A DNA stretch of 64,000 bases. Source: CAVVEC01 sp963747105 (lineage in GTDB: Bacteria > Acidobacteriota > Terriglobia > Terriglobales > Acidobacteriaceae). Positions 1 to 9,513 of this stretch are shown in pieces. A program made the translations under genes and the position numbers. Location: positions 62,001 through 126,000 of the forward strand of contig CAVVEC010000012.1 of the NCBI GenBank assembly GCA_963747105.1. The letters run 5' to 3'. Below the pieces are notes generated by a model. That model was given only the letters and a program-made list of their open reading frames with translations, did no database searches and was not told the DNA's origin. Within the stretch, counting starts at the first letter, position 1, and each line of letters opens with the position of its first letter.

Positions 1-341
1 AGGTTGGGATTCTGCATCTTTTCCCGCAGTTCCTTCAGGAAAGGCTCGACTTTGCCGAAGACCACAAACATCTCTCCGGAAAAACTGCCTTCCAGAAAGA
101 GGGCGCGGCTCAGAGTGCCGTGCAGCACCAGGGACGCGGCCATCTCCCAGTACCCGCCAACCTGACGCATCCAGGCGTTCTCCTGAGAGCCAAGAGCAGT
201 AGCAACCTTCAAAACTTCATCGGCAGAATTGGGCCAGAAACCCAGCCACCAGTTGCGCGCCTTGCGAATTTCGGCTTCGCGGTGCAGGTCATAGAGTTTT
301 ATAATCAATTCCGCATCGGCGGGCGTAGGTGTGTCGGGCAT
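1..341 (-). CDS. Conserved hypothetical protein, C-terminus cut by window edge
   Basis: Reading the minus strand from the ATG at 341 gives an uninterrupted frame (MPDTPTPADAELIIKLYDLH...) that runs off the window start, so at least 113 residues are visible. An AGGAG Shine-Dalgarno motif lies 6 to 10 bases upstream of the ATG and fixes the start. The protein is mixed charged and aromatic (KARNWWLGFWP) with no signal peptide or membrane segment. The composition resembles small soluble acidobacterial hypothetical proteins. I do not recognise a family. It is transcribed in the same direction as topA, which lies about 100 bases upstream. Confidence 0.6.
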   Translation of the reverse strand, partial: MPDTPTPADAELIIKLYDLHREAEIRKARNWWLGFWPNSADEVLKVATALGSQENAWMRQVGGYWEMAASLVLHGTLSRALFLEGSFSGEMFVVFGKVEPFLKELREKMQNPN

Positions 342-436
342 GATAGTTCTCCTCAAGTGTTAAGGATTTGGTCGCGTATCTAAGTGTCGAGAACTGACGA
401 GCTAATTGATGAGCCACCGATGCGCCGGATTCAAAA

Positions 437-2927
437 TTACACGCGCGCTTCGGGATTGACGGCAGGCGGTTCACCCGGCGCGGAGCGTTCGTAGTCACAT
501 TCCTTGTTGGGGCAGGCAATGACCGGACCCGATTTCAGCATCTTTTCGACCAGGTACTCGCTGCCGCAGCTCGGGCATTTCTCCGCAATCGGCTTGTGGG
601 CGGAGGTGAATTTGCACTTAGGATAGTTCGAGCAACCATAGAAGGTATTTCCTTTGCGCGCTCTTTTTTCCACCAGGTCGCCATCTTTGCACAGCGGGCA
701 TTTCACGCCGATGAAGTTCTGCTTCACGTACTTGCAGTCAGGATAACCGCTGCAGGCGGTAAACTCGCCGTAACGGCCGTGGCGGATCATCAGATTGCGG
801 CCGCATTTCGGGCAGACCTCGTCCAAAGGAATGTCCGGAACTTTTTTGCCCTGATCCAGGCGCCGCGTAGTCTTGCAATCGGGATAGCCGGTGCACGCCA
901 TGAACTGCCCGAAGCGACCCCGCTTCAGAACCATCACGCCGGCCGCAGTTCTCGCAATATTCTTCCTGCGTGGTCTCCTGCAGGTCGGCGGAATCGAGAT
1001 CCGGCAAGTTGATGGGATTCTCTTTGGTGAAAGTACAACTGTTGGGATCGTCTTTGTCGTAAGAGCTGCAGGCGTAGAAACTGCCGTGCTTGCCCCACTT
1101 GATGACCAATGGCGAGCCGCAACGTTCGCACTTCTCGTCGGTGGGCTTCTCCATCCGCTTGATGTTCTCCATATGCTTCTGGGCATAGCGGAGGTCTTTC
1201 TCGAATTTCTTGTAAAAATCGGCCAGCGCGTCGGTCCACTTCTCCTTGCCTTCTTCGATTTCGTCCAATTCTTCTTCCAGGCGCGCGGTGTATTGCACAT
1301 CGAAGATGTCGGGGAAATTTGCCACCAGAAGATCCGTAACCACGAGCCCGATTTCCGTGGGTGTGAATTTGCCGCCCAGCTTCTGCACGTATTGCCGCTC
1401 CTGGATGGTGCTGAGAATGGCAGAATACGTCGAGGGGCGGCCAATGCCGCGCTCTTCGAGCTCTTTGACCAGCGAAGCTTCGTTGTAGCGCGGCGGCGGC
1501 TCGGTGAAGTGCTGCTCCGGTTTCAGAGCCTTGAGGGTCAATTTCTGTCCGGGCTCGAGCGGCGGCAGCTTGTGCTTGAGTTCTTCGTCCTCTTCGTCCT
1601 TGCCTTCTTTCGATTCCTCGTAGACTCTGAGAAACCCGTCGAACTTAAGCACCGATCCGGTGACGCGGAACCAGAACGTGTCTGCGCCGGATTTTGCGTC
1701 GATGTCCACCGTAGTCTGGTCGAACACTGCCGGCATAATCTGCGAAGCCACGAAGCGCTGCCAGATCAGTTTGTAGACTTTATATTCGTCTTCTTTCAGG
1801 TATTGCTTGACCTGATCGGGATGGCGCATCACCGAAGTCGGCCGGATCGCTTCGTGGGCCGCTTGCGCCTCTTTCTTTTCTTTGTAGGTGTTCGGCGTGT
1901 CCGGCAGGTAGGGATCGCCGTACTGGGACTTGATGTACTCGCGCACTTCACTCAGCGCTTCGTTGGAAACGCGCACAGAATCCGTTCGCATGTAAGTGAT
2001 CAGGCCGACCAGACCTTCTTCGCCGAGTTCCACGCCTTCATACAGGCGCTGCGCAATCATCATGGTGCGCTTCACGCTAAAGCGAAGTTTGCGCGATGAA
2101 TCCTGCTGCAGCTTGCTGGTGGTGAACGGCGGAGTGGCATTGCGTCGCCGCTCCTTGCGTTCGACAGTGCGGACAACCCAGTCTGCGTTCTCCAGCGCTG
2201 CGCGGATTTTCTCCGCGTCCTCGCCGCTGGCAATCTCGACCTTCTCTTGCCCTTTGCCGACAAACCGGGCATCGAAGGCGGGGGGCTTGGACAAATGAGC
2301 GTCAATGGTCCAGTATTCTTTTTTCTCGAACGCCTTGATTTCGCGCTCGCGCTCAACGATCAAGCGTAACGCGACGGTTTGTACGCGTCCGGCGGACAAG
2401 CCGCGCCGCACTTTATCCCAAAGTAGAGGCGACACCTGATAGCCGACGAGACGGTCCAGCACACGCCGGGCCTGCTGGGCATCTACCAGGTGCTGATCGA
2501 TGTCACGCGGGTGTTCAAATGCCGCGCGCACCGCGCGCTGCGTGATTTCGTTGAACGTGACCCGGCGGATGCGTTCGCCGTCTTGTTCTTTGTCTTTATC
2601 TTTTTTCTTCTTCTTCTTTTTCGCGCCATCGCCGAGTTCTTCCGCCAGATGAGCGGCGATAGCTTCACCCTCGCGATCCGGGTCAGGGGCCAGATAGATC
2701 TTGTCCATGCCCAGCGCCAGCTTCTTCAGCTTGGCGACAACTTTCTCCTTGCCGGGAATGACGATGTATTCGGTATCGAAGTCATTCTCAACGTCGACTC
2801 CGAGCGTGCTCTTGGGCAGATCTTTCACGTGGCCGAGCGAAGCCTCGACGGTGAAGCCCTTGCCCAGATACTTCTGGATGGTCTTCGCCTTGGCGGGCGA
2901 TTCAACGATGACTAAACCTTTGGCCAA
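437..2927 (-). CDS. topA: DNA topoisomerase I (type IA), with one frameshift
   Basis: Relaxes negatively supercoiled DNA through a transient 5'-phosphotyrosine link. The frame from 2927 shows the Toprim domain (VESPAKAK at 8-15, DPDRE at 82-86) and the catalytic tyrosine in TYMRTDS (Tyr312). Four to five zinc-ribbon modules with paired Cys follow. A lysine-rich insertion (about 103-115) sits between Toprim and the next domain. Near 937-945 the frame changes: the upstream frame reads ENCGRRDG, while the neighbouring frame continues with VMVLKRGRFGQFMACTGYPDCK and three more C4 zinc modules to a stop at 437. One extra base in CGG-C-GTG explains the break. As topA is normally essential, a sequence error is more likely than a true mutation. 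Intact length would be about 830 residues, normal for long bacterial forms. Confidence 0.95.
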
Positions 2928-3001
2928 TGGGTCCTCATAACACGATTGCTTTTGAAACTAGCACGAACGCGTTGGGTGCAACAAGTTACGGCGCTGCAGC
3001 T

Positions 3002-3030
3002 ACTAGCTTCTAGCTGCTAGCTTCTGGCTT
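3002..3030. repeat. AGCTTCTAGC-type repeat, left arm
   Basis: Short repeat built from the words TAGCTTC and TAGCTGC. A related stretch lies in inverted orientation at 3411-3452, on the other side of the four-helix-bundle gene. The shared core is GCTGCTAGCTTCT. Confidence 0.6.
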
Positions 3031-3389
3031 GCAAGCCCGCTCTGAGCCGTGCCACGAAGGAGGTCAGCATGCGCTGAATTTCAAACACCTGCGCTTCGAG
3101 ATTCTGGAAATCGGCGGTGCTGAGAAAACCCAAGTCCTTCGCCAAAAGCAGGTGATATTCCACCTCATTTGCAGAGCCACGGGCAATCTGCAGAAAACGG
3201 TTCATCTCGCCGTCGGAACGGCGGCCAGCATCCTTCAGCGATGTTAGCTCCCACAGAAGCTGCCGCTCGGCGCATTTGGCTGGTGAGGCCATACATCTCT
3301 TCCTTTGGAAAACTCCGGCTTTTCTCGTATACCGCCAGTGTGAGTTCATGGGCCTTCGCCCACACCTTGAGATCTTTGAAGTCCTCCAT
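3017..3389 (-). CDS. Four-helix bundle protein (23S rRNA intervening-sequence type), frameshifted
   Basis: The start MEDFKDLKVWAKAHELTLAVYE and the block QMRRAAASVGANIAEG are hallmarks of the TIGR02436 four-helix-bundle family, first found encoded in 23S rRNA intervening sequences and also common as stand-alone chromosomal genes. After NIAEGC the continuation (GRRSDGEMNRFLQIARGSANEVEYHLLLAKDLGFL) is in another frame, so a one-base indel lies around 3220-3235. Restored length is about 124 residues, usual for the family. The function is unknown; the protein forms a pentameric helical bundle in known structures. It is flanked by inverted AGCTTCTAGC-type repeats, and its 3' end overlaps the left one. 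Confidence 0.85.
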
Positions 3390-3410
3390 CGGAGACGGCC
3401 TTTCCGGGCT

Positions 3411-3452
3411 CTAGCCAGTAGCTAGAAGCTAGCAGCCAGTAGCTAAAAGCTC
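3411..3452. repeat. AGCTTCTAGC-type repeat, right arm (inverted)
   Basis: CTAGCCAGTAGCTAGAAGCT and following bases are the reverse complement of the words at 3002-3030. The pair brackets the four-helix-bundle gene. The right arm also touches the 3' end of dprA. Confidence 0.6.
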
Positions 3453-4612
3453 TTCACGAAATTCTTTCCCGGCAACTGCTTCACTTTCCCGGCGAGCTCC
3501 AGCTCGAATAATGCTGCGAATATCTCCGAGGAGGAAACCGCGGGCTCCAACCGCTCGACAATTTCATCGATGTGAGTGGATTCGTCCGCTTTAAGGATCG
3601 CGAAAATCTTCTTTTCGTGCGGCGACAGCTCCGCTTCCCCGAATAGAGATGCGGTTCGCCCGGTTTGCGATTCATCCCCGCCTTTGGGCGTGAGCGTAAG
3701 TCTCACTTCTGTCGGGAGTTCCTCCCAAACATCCTCCCAGGTGGCCACCAGCTTGGCGCCCTGTTTGATCAACGTGTTCGGTGTCCACGAGCCTTTGTTG
3801 GTAACATTGCCCGGCACCGCGAAGACTTCGCGGTTCTGCTCCAGGGCGCAACGTGCCGTAATGCGGGTGCCGCTGTATTCGGCCGCTTCCACCACCAGGA
3901 CGCCCAGTGAGATTCCACTGATGATGCGGTTGCGGATGGGAAAATTTTGTGGTGCGGCAAAGGTGCCCAACGGAAATTCAGAAATCACCGCCCCACCAAG
4001 AGCGAGTATCTGTTCCATCAGGCGCTTGTTCTCCTTGGGATACACCACATCTACGCCCGTACCAAATATGGCTACGGTCTTGCCTTTGGCCGCTATGGCG
4101 CCACGGTGCCCTGCCGTATCCACGCCCCGTGCCATGCCGCTGAAAATCACCAGACCGCGCGCCGCCAGATCGCAGGCTAATCGTTCGGCCACACCGGAGC
4201 CATAAGGCGTTGGGTGACGCGTTCCCACCAGCGCGATTCCTGGCTGGGAGATCGCGTCTACATTTCCGCGCACGTAAAGAATCAGCGGAGGATCATAGAT
4301 CTGCTTCAGGGGCGCAGGGTAGGCAGGATCCTCGAGAGCGACGATGCGCACCTCCGCGGCCGCGGCGCGAGCGAGTTCATCATTCGCGAGTTCGAGGGAG
4401 CGTCCTGTCCCCAGCGATTGAGCGGAGACAGACTGAATCCCCGCTGCTTCCAGTTCGGTCAACGACGCGCGAAACAGTGCCTGGATGCTGCCAAAGAATT
4501 CGACCAGGCGGCGAGCTTTGGTGGGGCCCAAGCCCGGCGTGAGCGCTAAGGCGAGCCAGTGCAGCGCTGGCGTTTCTGTGGTTTCGCGGGCTGAGGCGAC
4601 GGCTTCGAGCAT
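3443..4612 (-). CDS. dprA: DNA-processing protein DprA
   Basis: DprA binds incoming single-stranded DNA during natural transformation and loads RecA. A helix-hairpin-helix-like N-terminus (LTPGLGPTKARRLVEFFGS) is followed by the Rossmann-type DprA domain: GTRHPTPYG, GMARGVDTAGHRGAI, GTGVDVVYPKEN, NFPIRNRIISG, EYSGTRITARCALEQNREVFAVPG. A small winged-helix C-terminal domain (about the last 70 residues) follows. The frame opens at 4657, but ATG 4612 has GGAGG five bases upstream, which makes it the better start (about 389 residues). A window gene set for uptake is otherwise absent. Sure of the identity. Confidence 0.95.
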   Translation of the reverse strand: MLEAVASARETTETPALHWLALALTPGLGPTKARRLVEFFGSIQALFRASLTELEAAGIQSVSAQSLGTGRSLELANDELARAAAAEVRIVALEDPAYPAPLKQIYDPPLILYVRGNVDAISQPGIALVGTRHPTPYGSGVAERLACDLAARGLVIFSGMARGVDTAGHRGAIAAKGKTVAIFGTGVDVVYPKENKRLMEQILALGGAVISEFPLGTFAAPQNFPIRNRIISGISLGVLVVEAAEYSGTRITARCALEQNREVFAVPGNVTNKGSWTPNTLIKQGAKLVATWEDVWEELPTEVRLTLTPKGGDESQTGRTASLFGEAELSPHEKKIFAILKADESTHIDEIVERLEPAVSSSEIFAALFELELAGKVKQLPGKNFVKSF

Positions 4613-4710
4613 GGCAACCTCCAAGGGTCTCTCGCGGCATCTATACACGTCGGCCAATGACTGTCAAGGTAAGTTGAACACTGGGTCTGCTAAAATTGAG
4701 CGTTCCCGCA

Positions 4711-5547
4711 ATGAGAAACCTGCGAATTTCCGCGATTTCCTACTTGAACACGGCGCCCCTGATGTGGGATTTCGAGCACGGAGATGTCGGTGCAGCCTTC
4801 GCTATTTCCTACACCATCCCGTCGCAATGCGCCGCCGACTTGCATGCGGGGCTCGCAGACATTGGAATCATCCCGGCTGCCGCGTACGCCGGCATCCCTG
4901 GGCTTGCGATTCTTCCCGGCGTCGCCATCGCTTCACGGCGGGCGGTTCGTTCCATACTCCTGGTCAGCAAAGTTCCGCTGGATAAGATTCACAGCGTCGC
5001 CTTGGACACTTCTTCCCTCACCTCGGTTGCCCTGATCAAGGTTCTGTTCGCGGAATGGTGGGGCGGGGAAAGAACCTACACGCCGATGACCCCAGATATC
5101 GAGGCCATGCTGGAACGGCACGATGCCGGCCTGGTGATTGGTGATCCCGCGCTCCAGATCGACCGCTCGCGATACATCACTTACGATCTCGCCGAGGAAT
5201 GGATACGCTTTACCGGCAAGCCGTTTGTCTTTGCGTTCTGGGCGGTGCGGAAGGCGGCGTTGCAAGATGTTCCGCGTGATCTGGATCTTGCTGGGATCTT
5301 TCAGGCTTCCCGCGATCACGGGCTGGCGCCGGAGAACCTTGATCGAATCGTCCACGAATGGGCTTCGCGGCTGGGCTTGAGCGAAGCGGAAGTCAAGAAT
5401 TATCTCACCGAAAACATTCATTACGACCTCGATCAGGCATGCCTGGAGGGTCTGCAACTGTTCTACCGGTTTGCGCACGAATGCGGGGCGCTGCCGTCCG
5501 CGCCGCCGCTGCGATTCCACGAGATGGCCAGACAGGCAGCGAGCTAG
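4711..5547 (+). CDS. mqnA: Chorismate dehydratase MqnA (futalosine menaquinone pathway)
   Basis: MqnA dehydrates chorismate to 3-enolpyruvylbenzoate, the first committed step of the futalosine route to menaquinone. The N-terminus RISAISYLNTAPLMWDF and the blocks GLADIGIIPAAAYA, SSLTSVALIKVL and GLVIGDPAL are those of the MqnA/MqnD periplasmic-binding-like fold. The frame can also start at TTG 4696, but ATG 4711 places the conserved LRISAISYLN at the usual distance. Length about 278 residues is normal. mqnC follows 115 bases downstream on the same strand, and mqnD is 7 kb away. Confidence 0.93.
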   Translation: MRNLRISAISYLNTAPLMWDFEHGDVGAAFAISYTIPSQCAADLHAGLADIGIIPAAAYAGIPGLAILPGVAIASRRAVRSILLVSKVPLDKIHSVALDTSSLTSVALIKVLFAEWWGGERTYTPMTPDIEAMLERHDAGLVIGDPALQIDRSRYITYDLAEEWIRFTGKPFVFAFWAVRKAALQDVPRDLDLAGIFQASRDHGLAPENLDRIVHEWASRLGLSEAEVKNYLTENIHYDLDQACLEGLQLFYRFAHECGALPSAPPLRFHEMARQAAS

Positions 5548-5662
5548 AAAGGAAGCCCACTGTCCGCATGTTCTCTTCACCGCCAGCATCGCCCCAACCG
5601 TCCCCCGTTTGAAGCTAATGCCCTGCCTCTGCTAGAATTGACGTGGGCCTCTGCGATCCCTT

Positions 5663-6709
5663 ATGTCCCTAACCGAGCAGCAAGCGGTCGAATTATTCCA
5701 TTCTGATGATCTCATCGGCATTGGTATGGAAGCCAACGCAGTGCGACGCAAGCTTCATCCTGAGGGCGTTGTCACCTACATCATTGACCGCAATATCAAT
5801 TACACGAATTTCTGCACGGAATATTGCACCTTCTGCGCCTTTTATCGTCCGCTGAAGGGACCAAAGGCGCAAGAAGGCTACATCCTCGACTTCGATACGA
5901 TTTACGAAAAGATCCGGGAAACCGTCGAACTGGGCGGAACCGGCGTGCTGATGCAGGGCGGCCTGCATCCCGATCTCAAAATCGATTGGCACGAGCAGAT
6001 GCTGCGCGGCATCAAGCAGCGTTTTCCCAAGGTTCATCTGCACTGTTATTCCGCGTCAGAGATTATTGCCATCGCGGAATACAGCAGCCTCAGTATTCGC
6101 GACACAATCGCGCGGCTTCGAGACGCCGGCCTCGATTCGATTCCCGGTGGCGGGGCGGAGATTCTCGATGACGAAGTCCGCTACAAAATTGCCCGCCTGA
6201 AGTGCCTGACTGAAGACTGGCTCAACGTGCATCGCACCGCGCATCAGCTCGGCATGCGAACCACCGCGACCATGATGTTCGGCGTAGGCGAAAGCTACGA
6301 ACACCGTGCTAATCATTTCCAGCGGCTCTACGACTTGCAGGAAGAAACCGGCGGCTTCACGGCGTTCATTCCGTGGACGTTCCAACCAACGAATACCGCT
6401 TTGGGCGGACGCCACTGGGATGAAGCTACGGCGGTCGAGTATCTCAAGACGCTTGCCATTTCCCGTCTTTATCTTTCGAATTTCCTGAACGTGCAATCGA
6501 GCTGGGTGACGCAGGGACTGAAGGTCTGCCAGCTTGGTCTGCAGTTCGGCGGCAACGATGTGGGCTCGGTGATGCTGGAAGAGAACGTGGTGCGCGCCGC
6601 TGGCGTAACGAATTGCACGACTGAAGAAGAGTTGCGGCGAATCATCCGCGACGCGGGATTCAAACCCGTGCAGAGGGATACCCTGTATCGGACGTACTTC
6701 CTAAACTAG
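5663..6709 (+). CDS. mqnC: Cyclic dehypoxanthinyl futalosine synthase MqnC
   Basis: Radical SAM enzyme that cyclises dehypoxanthinyl futalosine in the futalosine menaquinone pathway. The CxxxCxxC cluster motif is CTEYCTFC (about residues 52-59), preceded by INYTNFC. GGTGVLMQGGLHPDL, CYSASEI and GLDSIPGGGAEIL are family signatures shared with MqnE and CofG/H. The ending LYRTYFLN fits MqnC. Length 348 residues is usual. It is arranged in tandem after mqnA, probably co-transcribed. ATG 5663 is the first in-frame start. Confidence 0.95.
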   Translation: MSLTEQQAVELFHSDDLIGIGMEANAVRRKLHPEGVVTYIIDRNINYTNFCTEYCTFCAFYRPLKGPKAQEGYILDFDTIYEKIRETVELGGTGVLMQGGLHPDLKIDWHEQMLRGIKQRFPKVHLHCYSASEIIAIAEYSSLSIRDTIARLRDAGLDSIPGGGAEILDDEVRYKIARLKCLTEDWLNVHRTAHQLGMRTTATMMFGVGESYEHRANHFQRLYDLQEETGGFTAFIPWTFQPTNTALGGRHWDEATAVEYLKTLAISRLYLSNFLNVQSSWVTQGLKVCQLGLQFGGNDVGSVMLEENVVRAAGVTNCTTEEELRRIIRDAGFKPVQRDTLYRTYFLN

Positions 6710-6891
6710 GCCGAAGATGCACCTGCCGAAACCCAAGGAAGACTACCGCCCGTCGAACCTCTGAAAAAGGCCTGTGGAAATCGTGCTCGTGCGTACCGCC
6801 AACCACGACTGAGATTCCTACCCGCTCGAAAAATTACTCAACTATTATCAGATAGTTACAATGATCCATACGGTCCCGGCTCATTTTTCGC

Positions 6892-6946
6892 TTGACATAA
6901 GTGACCACAGAAATATAAATTAACAGTGTTAAGTTAACAACGTTAA
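6892..6946 (+). promoter_or_regulatory. Promoter with tandem TTAAC-N3-GTTAA operators
   Basis: TTGACA at 6892-6897 and TATAAA at 6914-6919 with a 16-base spacer make a good sigma-70 type promoter. Directly after the -10 box are two perfect palindromes, TTAACAGTGTTAA (6920-6932) and TTAACAACGTTAA (6934-6946), 14 bases apart. A third degenerate half (GTAACAACGGT) starts near 6952. The layout is what autoregulation by the TetR protein encoded just downstream would look like. Binding is inferred. Confidence 0.7.
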
Positions 6947-6963
6947 TAAAGGTAACAACGGTC

Positions 6964-7599
6964 ATGGGAGTCAAAGAAAGGCGCGAACGGGAGCGGTCAG
7001 AAACGCGGGAGAAGATCCTCGACGCCGCCCGTGAGCTGTTCATCACCGAAGGCTACGACGGTGTCTCCATGCGCAAGGTGGCGGAGAAGATTGAATATTC
7101 CCCCACTGCCATTTACGTGCACTTCGCCGACAAAGAGGAGCTCTTTCACGAGCTGTGCCAGCAGGATTTTGCTCGTCTGTCTGAGGTCTTCCAAAGTTCC
7201 GCCATGGCGCTGGACCCGGTCGAGCGTCTCAAGCAGATCGGCGGAACTTACGTCGGGTTCGGTCTGCAGTATCCGAACCACTACAAGCTGATGTTCATGA
7301 CCCCGCATCCGGCGCAGGAACCTACTGAAGAGGACTGCGAAATCAAAGGCAACCCGGAGGTGGACGCTTACGCCTTTCTCAAGCTGACGGTTCAACAGGC
7401 GATTGACGCGGGATGCTTCCGCGAAGAGTTGCGCGACGCTGAGCTGCTTTCGCAAACCCTGTGGGCTGCGGTGCATGGGGTGATCTCGCTGCAGATTGCC
7501 AAAGGCTGCGATTACTGGGTGGACTGGCGTCCGATCCAGGAGCGGTCTGAACTCATGTTAGACGCGACCTTGCGCGGATTTCTCAAGGAGGGTAAATAG
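6964..7599 (+). CDS. TetR family transcriptional regulator
   Basis: N-terminal TetR helix-turn-helix (ILDAARELFITEGYDGVSMRKVAEKIEYSPTAIYVHFADKEELFHELC, about residues 18-62) and a ligand-binding C-terminal domain with the TetR_C_13/AcrR-like pattern MLDATLRGFL. 211 residues is normal. It is preceded by a promoter with tandem palindromes and followed after 2 bases by the exporter genes. It therefore most likely represses its own operon and the DevCAB-like exporter, responding to an exported compound. The ligand is unknown. Confidence 0.9.
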   Translation: MGVKERRERERSETREKILDAARELFITEGYDGVSMRKVAEKIEYSPTAIYVHFADKEELFHELCQQDFARLSEVFQSSAMALDPVERLKQIGGTYVGFGLQYPNHYKLMFMTPHPAQEPTEEDCEIKGNPEVDAYAFLKLTVQQAIDAGCFREELRDAELLSQTLWAAVHGVISLQIAKGCDYWVDWRPIQERSELMLDATLRGFLKEGK

Positions 7600-7601
7600 C
7601 C

Positions 7602-8725
7602 ATGCCGCCTCTTGCCCAACGGAATCTGTTTCACGATAAAGTGCGGCTCACCGTGACGCTCACGGGCATTGTGTTCGCGGTTGTGCTGATCGTGGTGGAA
7701 CTGGGATTATTCGTCGGCTTCACCGTGACCACTTCAAGCCTGATCGATCACTCGAATGCCGACTTGTGGATCGCGTCGAAGAATGTGCCGTACATCGAGC
7801 AGGGCGTCGCGTTCAGCGAACGCAAGCTGAATCAGGTTGGAGCCGTGCCCGGAGTCCAGGACGCGGAAAAATACATTGCCCACTGGACGCAATGGAAACG
7901 CGCGGACGGCAGTCAGGAGTCCGTTCAGGTTGTCGGGCTCAATGTTGATTCGCCGCTCGGCCGTCCCTGGAATCTGGTGCAGGGCCGGGTGGAAGACCTG
8001 AAGAATCCGGACGCCATCATCGTTGACGAACTATACAAGGAGAAACTGGGCGTCGCGCGAGTTGGCGAAGTCTTCGAAATCGGCGGCCATCGCGCCCGCA
8101 TTGCAGGCTTTACCCGTGGCATTCGTGCCTTCACCACGTCGCCTTACGTCTTTACCACGTTTAAGAACGCGCAGACCTACAACAACTTGAGGGAAGACCA
8201 GACCTACTACATCCTGGTGAAGCTCGCGCCTGGAGCCAACTTGGAGCAGGTGCGGCGAGCATCCTTGAGCAGGTAAAAGATGTCGAAGTGCTCACCGCCC
8301 CACAATTCAGCCGCATGACGCAGGTCTACTGGATGTTCACCACCGGCGCCGGCGTGGCCGTGCTGCTGGCTGCGATTTTGGGATTGGTGGTTGGATTCGT
8401 GGTAGTCGCGCAAACCATTTACGCCACCACGGTGGACCACTTACGCGAATTCGGAACGCTGAAGGCGATGGGCGCTCCTAACAGCTATGTCTACAAGGTA
8501 ATTGTGAAGCAGGCGGCGATCAGCGCGGTGATTGGATACGTGCTAGGCATGATCGTCAGCGTGTTCGTGGTTCACGCCAGCCAGCGCGGAGGCGCAGCCA
8601 TCCTGCTGCCCGCGCCCATGGCGGTTGGCATGTTCTTTCTGACGCTCCTGATGTGCATCGGAGCAGCCATGGTTTCGATCAACAAAGTCACGCGGCTCGA
8701 TCCCGCGATGGTGTTCAAAGGCTGA
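7602..8725 (+). CDS. DevC/MacB-type ABC transporter permease, frameshifted
   Basis: FtsX-fold permease. The first frame (to 8276) has an N-terminal membrane segment (LTVTLTGIVFAVVLIVVELGLFVGF) and a large periplasmic MacB-PCD-like domain. The second frame (from about 8255) has three membrane segments including VLLAAILGLVVGFVVVAQTIYATTVDHLREFGTLKAMGA, the FtsX signature. The text SILEQVKDVEV directly continues the first frame, so a single-base indel near 8253 splits one gene of about 374 residues. The sequence around NADLWIAS and the gene order with an ATPase and an HlyD-like protein match DevC of the DevBCA exporters. ATG 7602 has AAGGAGG upstream within the end of tetR. Confidence 0.88.
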
Positions 8726-8738
8726 GGGAGGAATCAAG

Positions 8739-9488
8739 ATGCAAGCAGCCATAGCAGTGCGCGAACTCAAGAAAACGTACGCAGAAGGCAGCGCCGGAAC
8801 CTTGGCCCTGCGCGGAATTGACCTGGATGTTCATTCTGGAGAGCTGTTGATGTTGATGGGTCCATCGGGCAGCGGCAAAACCACTTTGCTCTCTATCATG
8901 GGCTGCATTCTATCGGCCAGCTCGGGCAGCGTGCGAGTCGGGGGCAAGGAAGTTACCACCATGAGCGAGAAGCAACTGCCCGCCGTCCGCTTGCAGCACA
9001 TCGGATTTGTTTTTCAGGGATTCAATCTGTTTCCGACGCTCACCGCGGGGGAGAATGTGGAACTGATGCTCGATTTGAAAGGCGTTCCTGCCTCAATCGC
9101 AAAGAAGCGCGCCGCCGAATTGCTGGAGCAGGTGGGACTGAGCGATAAGTACAAGAGCTTCCCTTCCGACATGAGTGGCGGTCAAAAGCAGCGTGTTGCC
9201 ATCGCGCGGGCGCTGGCCGGCGATCCGGGAATCATTCTCGCCGACGAACCCACTGCCGCGCTCGACTCCCTCACCGGACGCAGCGTCATGCAGATGATGA
9301 CGGAGCTGGCACACACACGCGGGCGGGCGGTGGTGGTCGTGACCCACGATTCGCGGGTGCTGGATTTTGCCGACCGCATCGTCAAGATCGAAGACGGCGC
9401 CATCGCCAATTCAGATCTTCCGGAGCGGATGCCGCCCGCTGGAGTTCTGCTGAACGACTGGCAGCAATCTGTCGTCAACCTGGCTTGA
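8739..9488 (+). CDS. ABC transporter ATP-binding protein (DevA/MacB/LolD type)
   Basis: Walker A GPSGSGKTT (about 42-50), Q-loop VFQGFNLFPTLTAGENV, signature MSGGQKQRVAIARAL (about 146-160), Walker B IILADEPTAALDS and H-loop VVVVTHDSRVL are all intact. 249 residues. It energises the FtsX-type permease encoded just upstream (14-base gap), while the HlyD-like protein downstream would form the periplasmic link. This family drives export of lipids, macrolides or peptides by a mechanotransmission mechanism; the substrate here is not visible. Confidence 0.92.
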   Translation: MQAAIAVRELKKTYAEGSAGTLALRGIDLDVHSGELLMLMGPSGSGKTTLLSIMGCILSASSGSVRVGGKEVTTMSEKQLPAVRLQHIGFVFQGFNLFPTLTAGENVELMLDLKGVPASIAKKRAAELLEQVGLSDKYKSFPSDMSGGQKQRVAIARALAGDPGIILADEPTAALDSLTGRSVMQMMTELAHTRGRAVVVVTHDSRVLDFADRIVKIEDGAIANSDLPERMPPAGVLLNDWQQSVVNLA

Positions 9489-9513
9489 GTAAATCATATT
9501 TGGAGACATTGTT

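Noticed and set aside
891..2099. 402-residue plus-strand open frame
   Set aside because: It is antisense to topA, has no family-like motif, and is a high-GC shadow frame.
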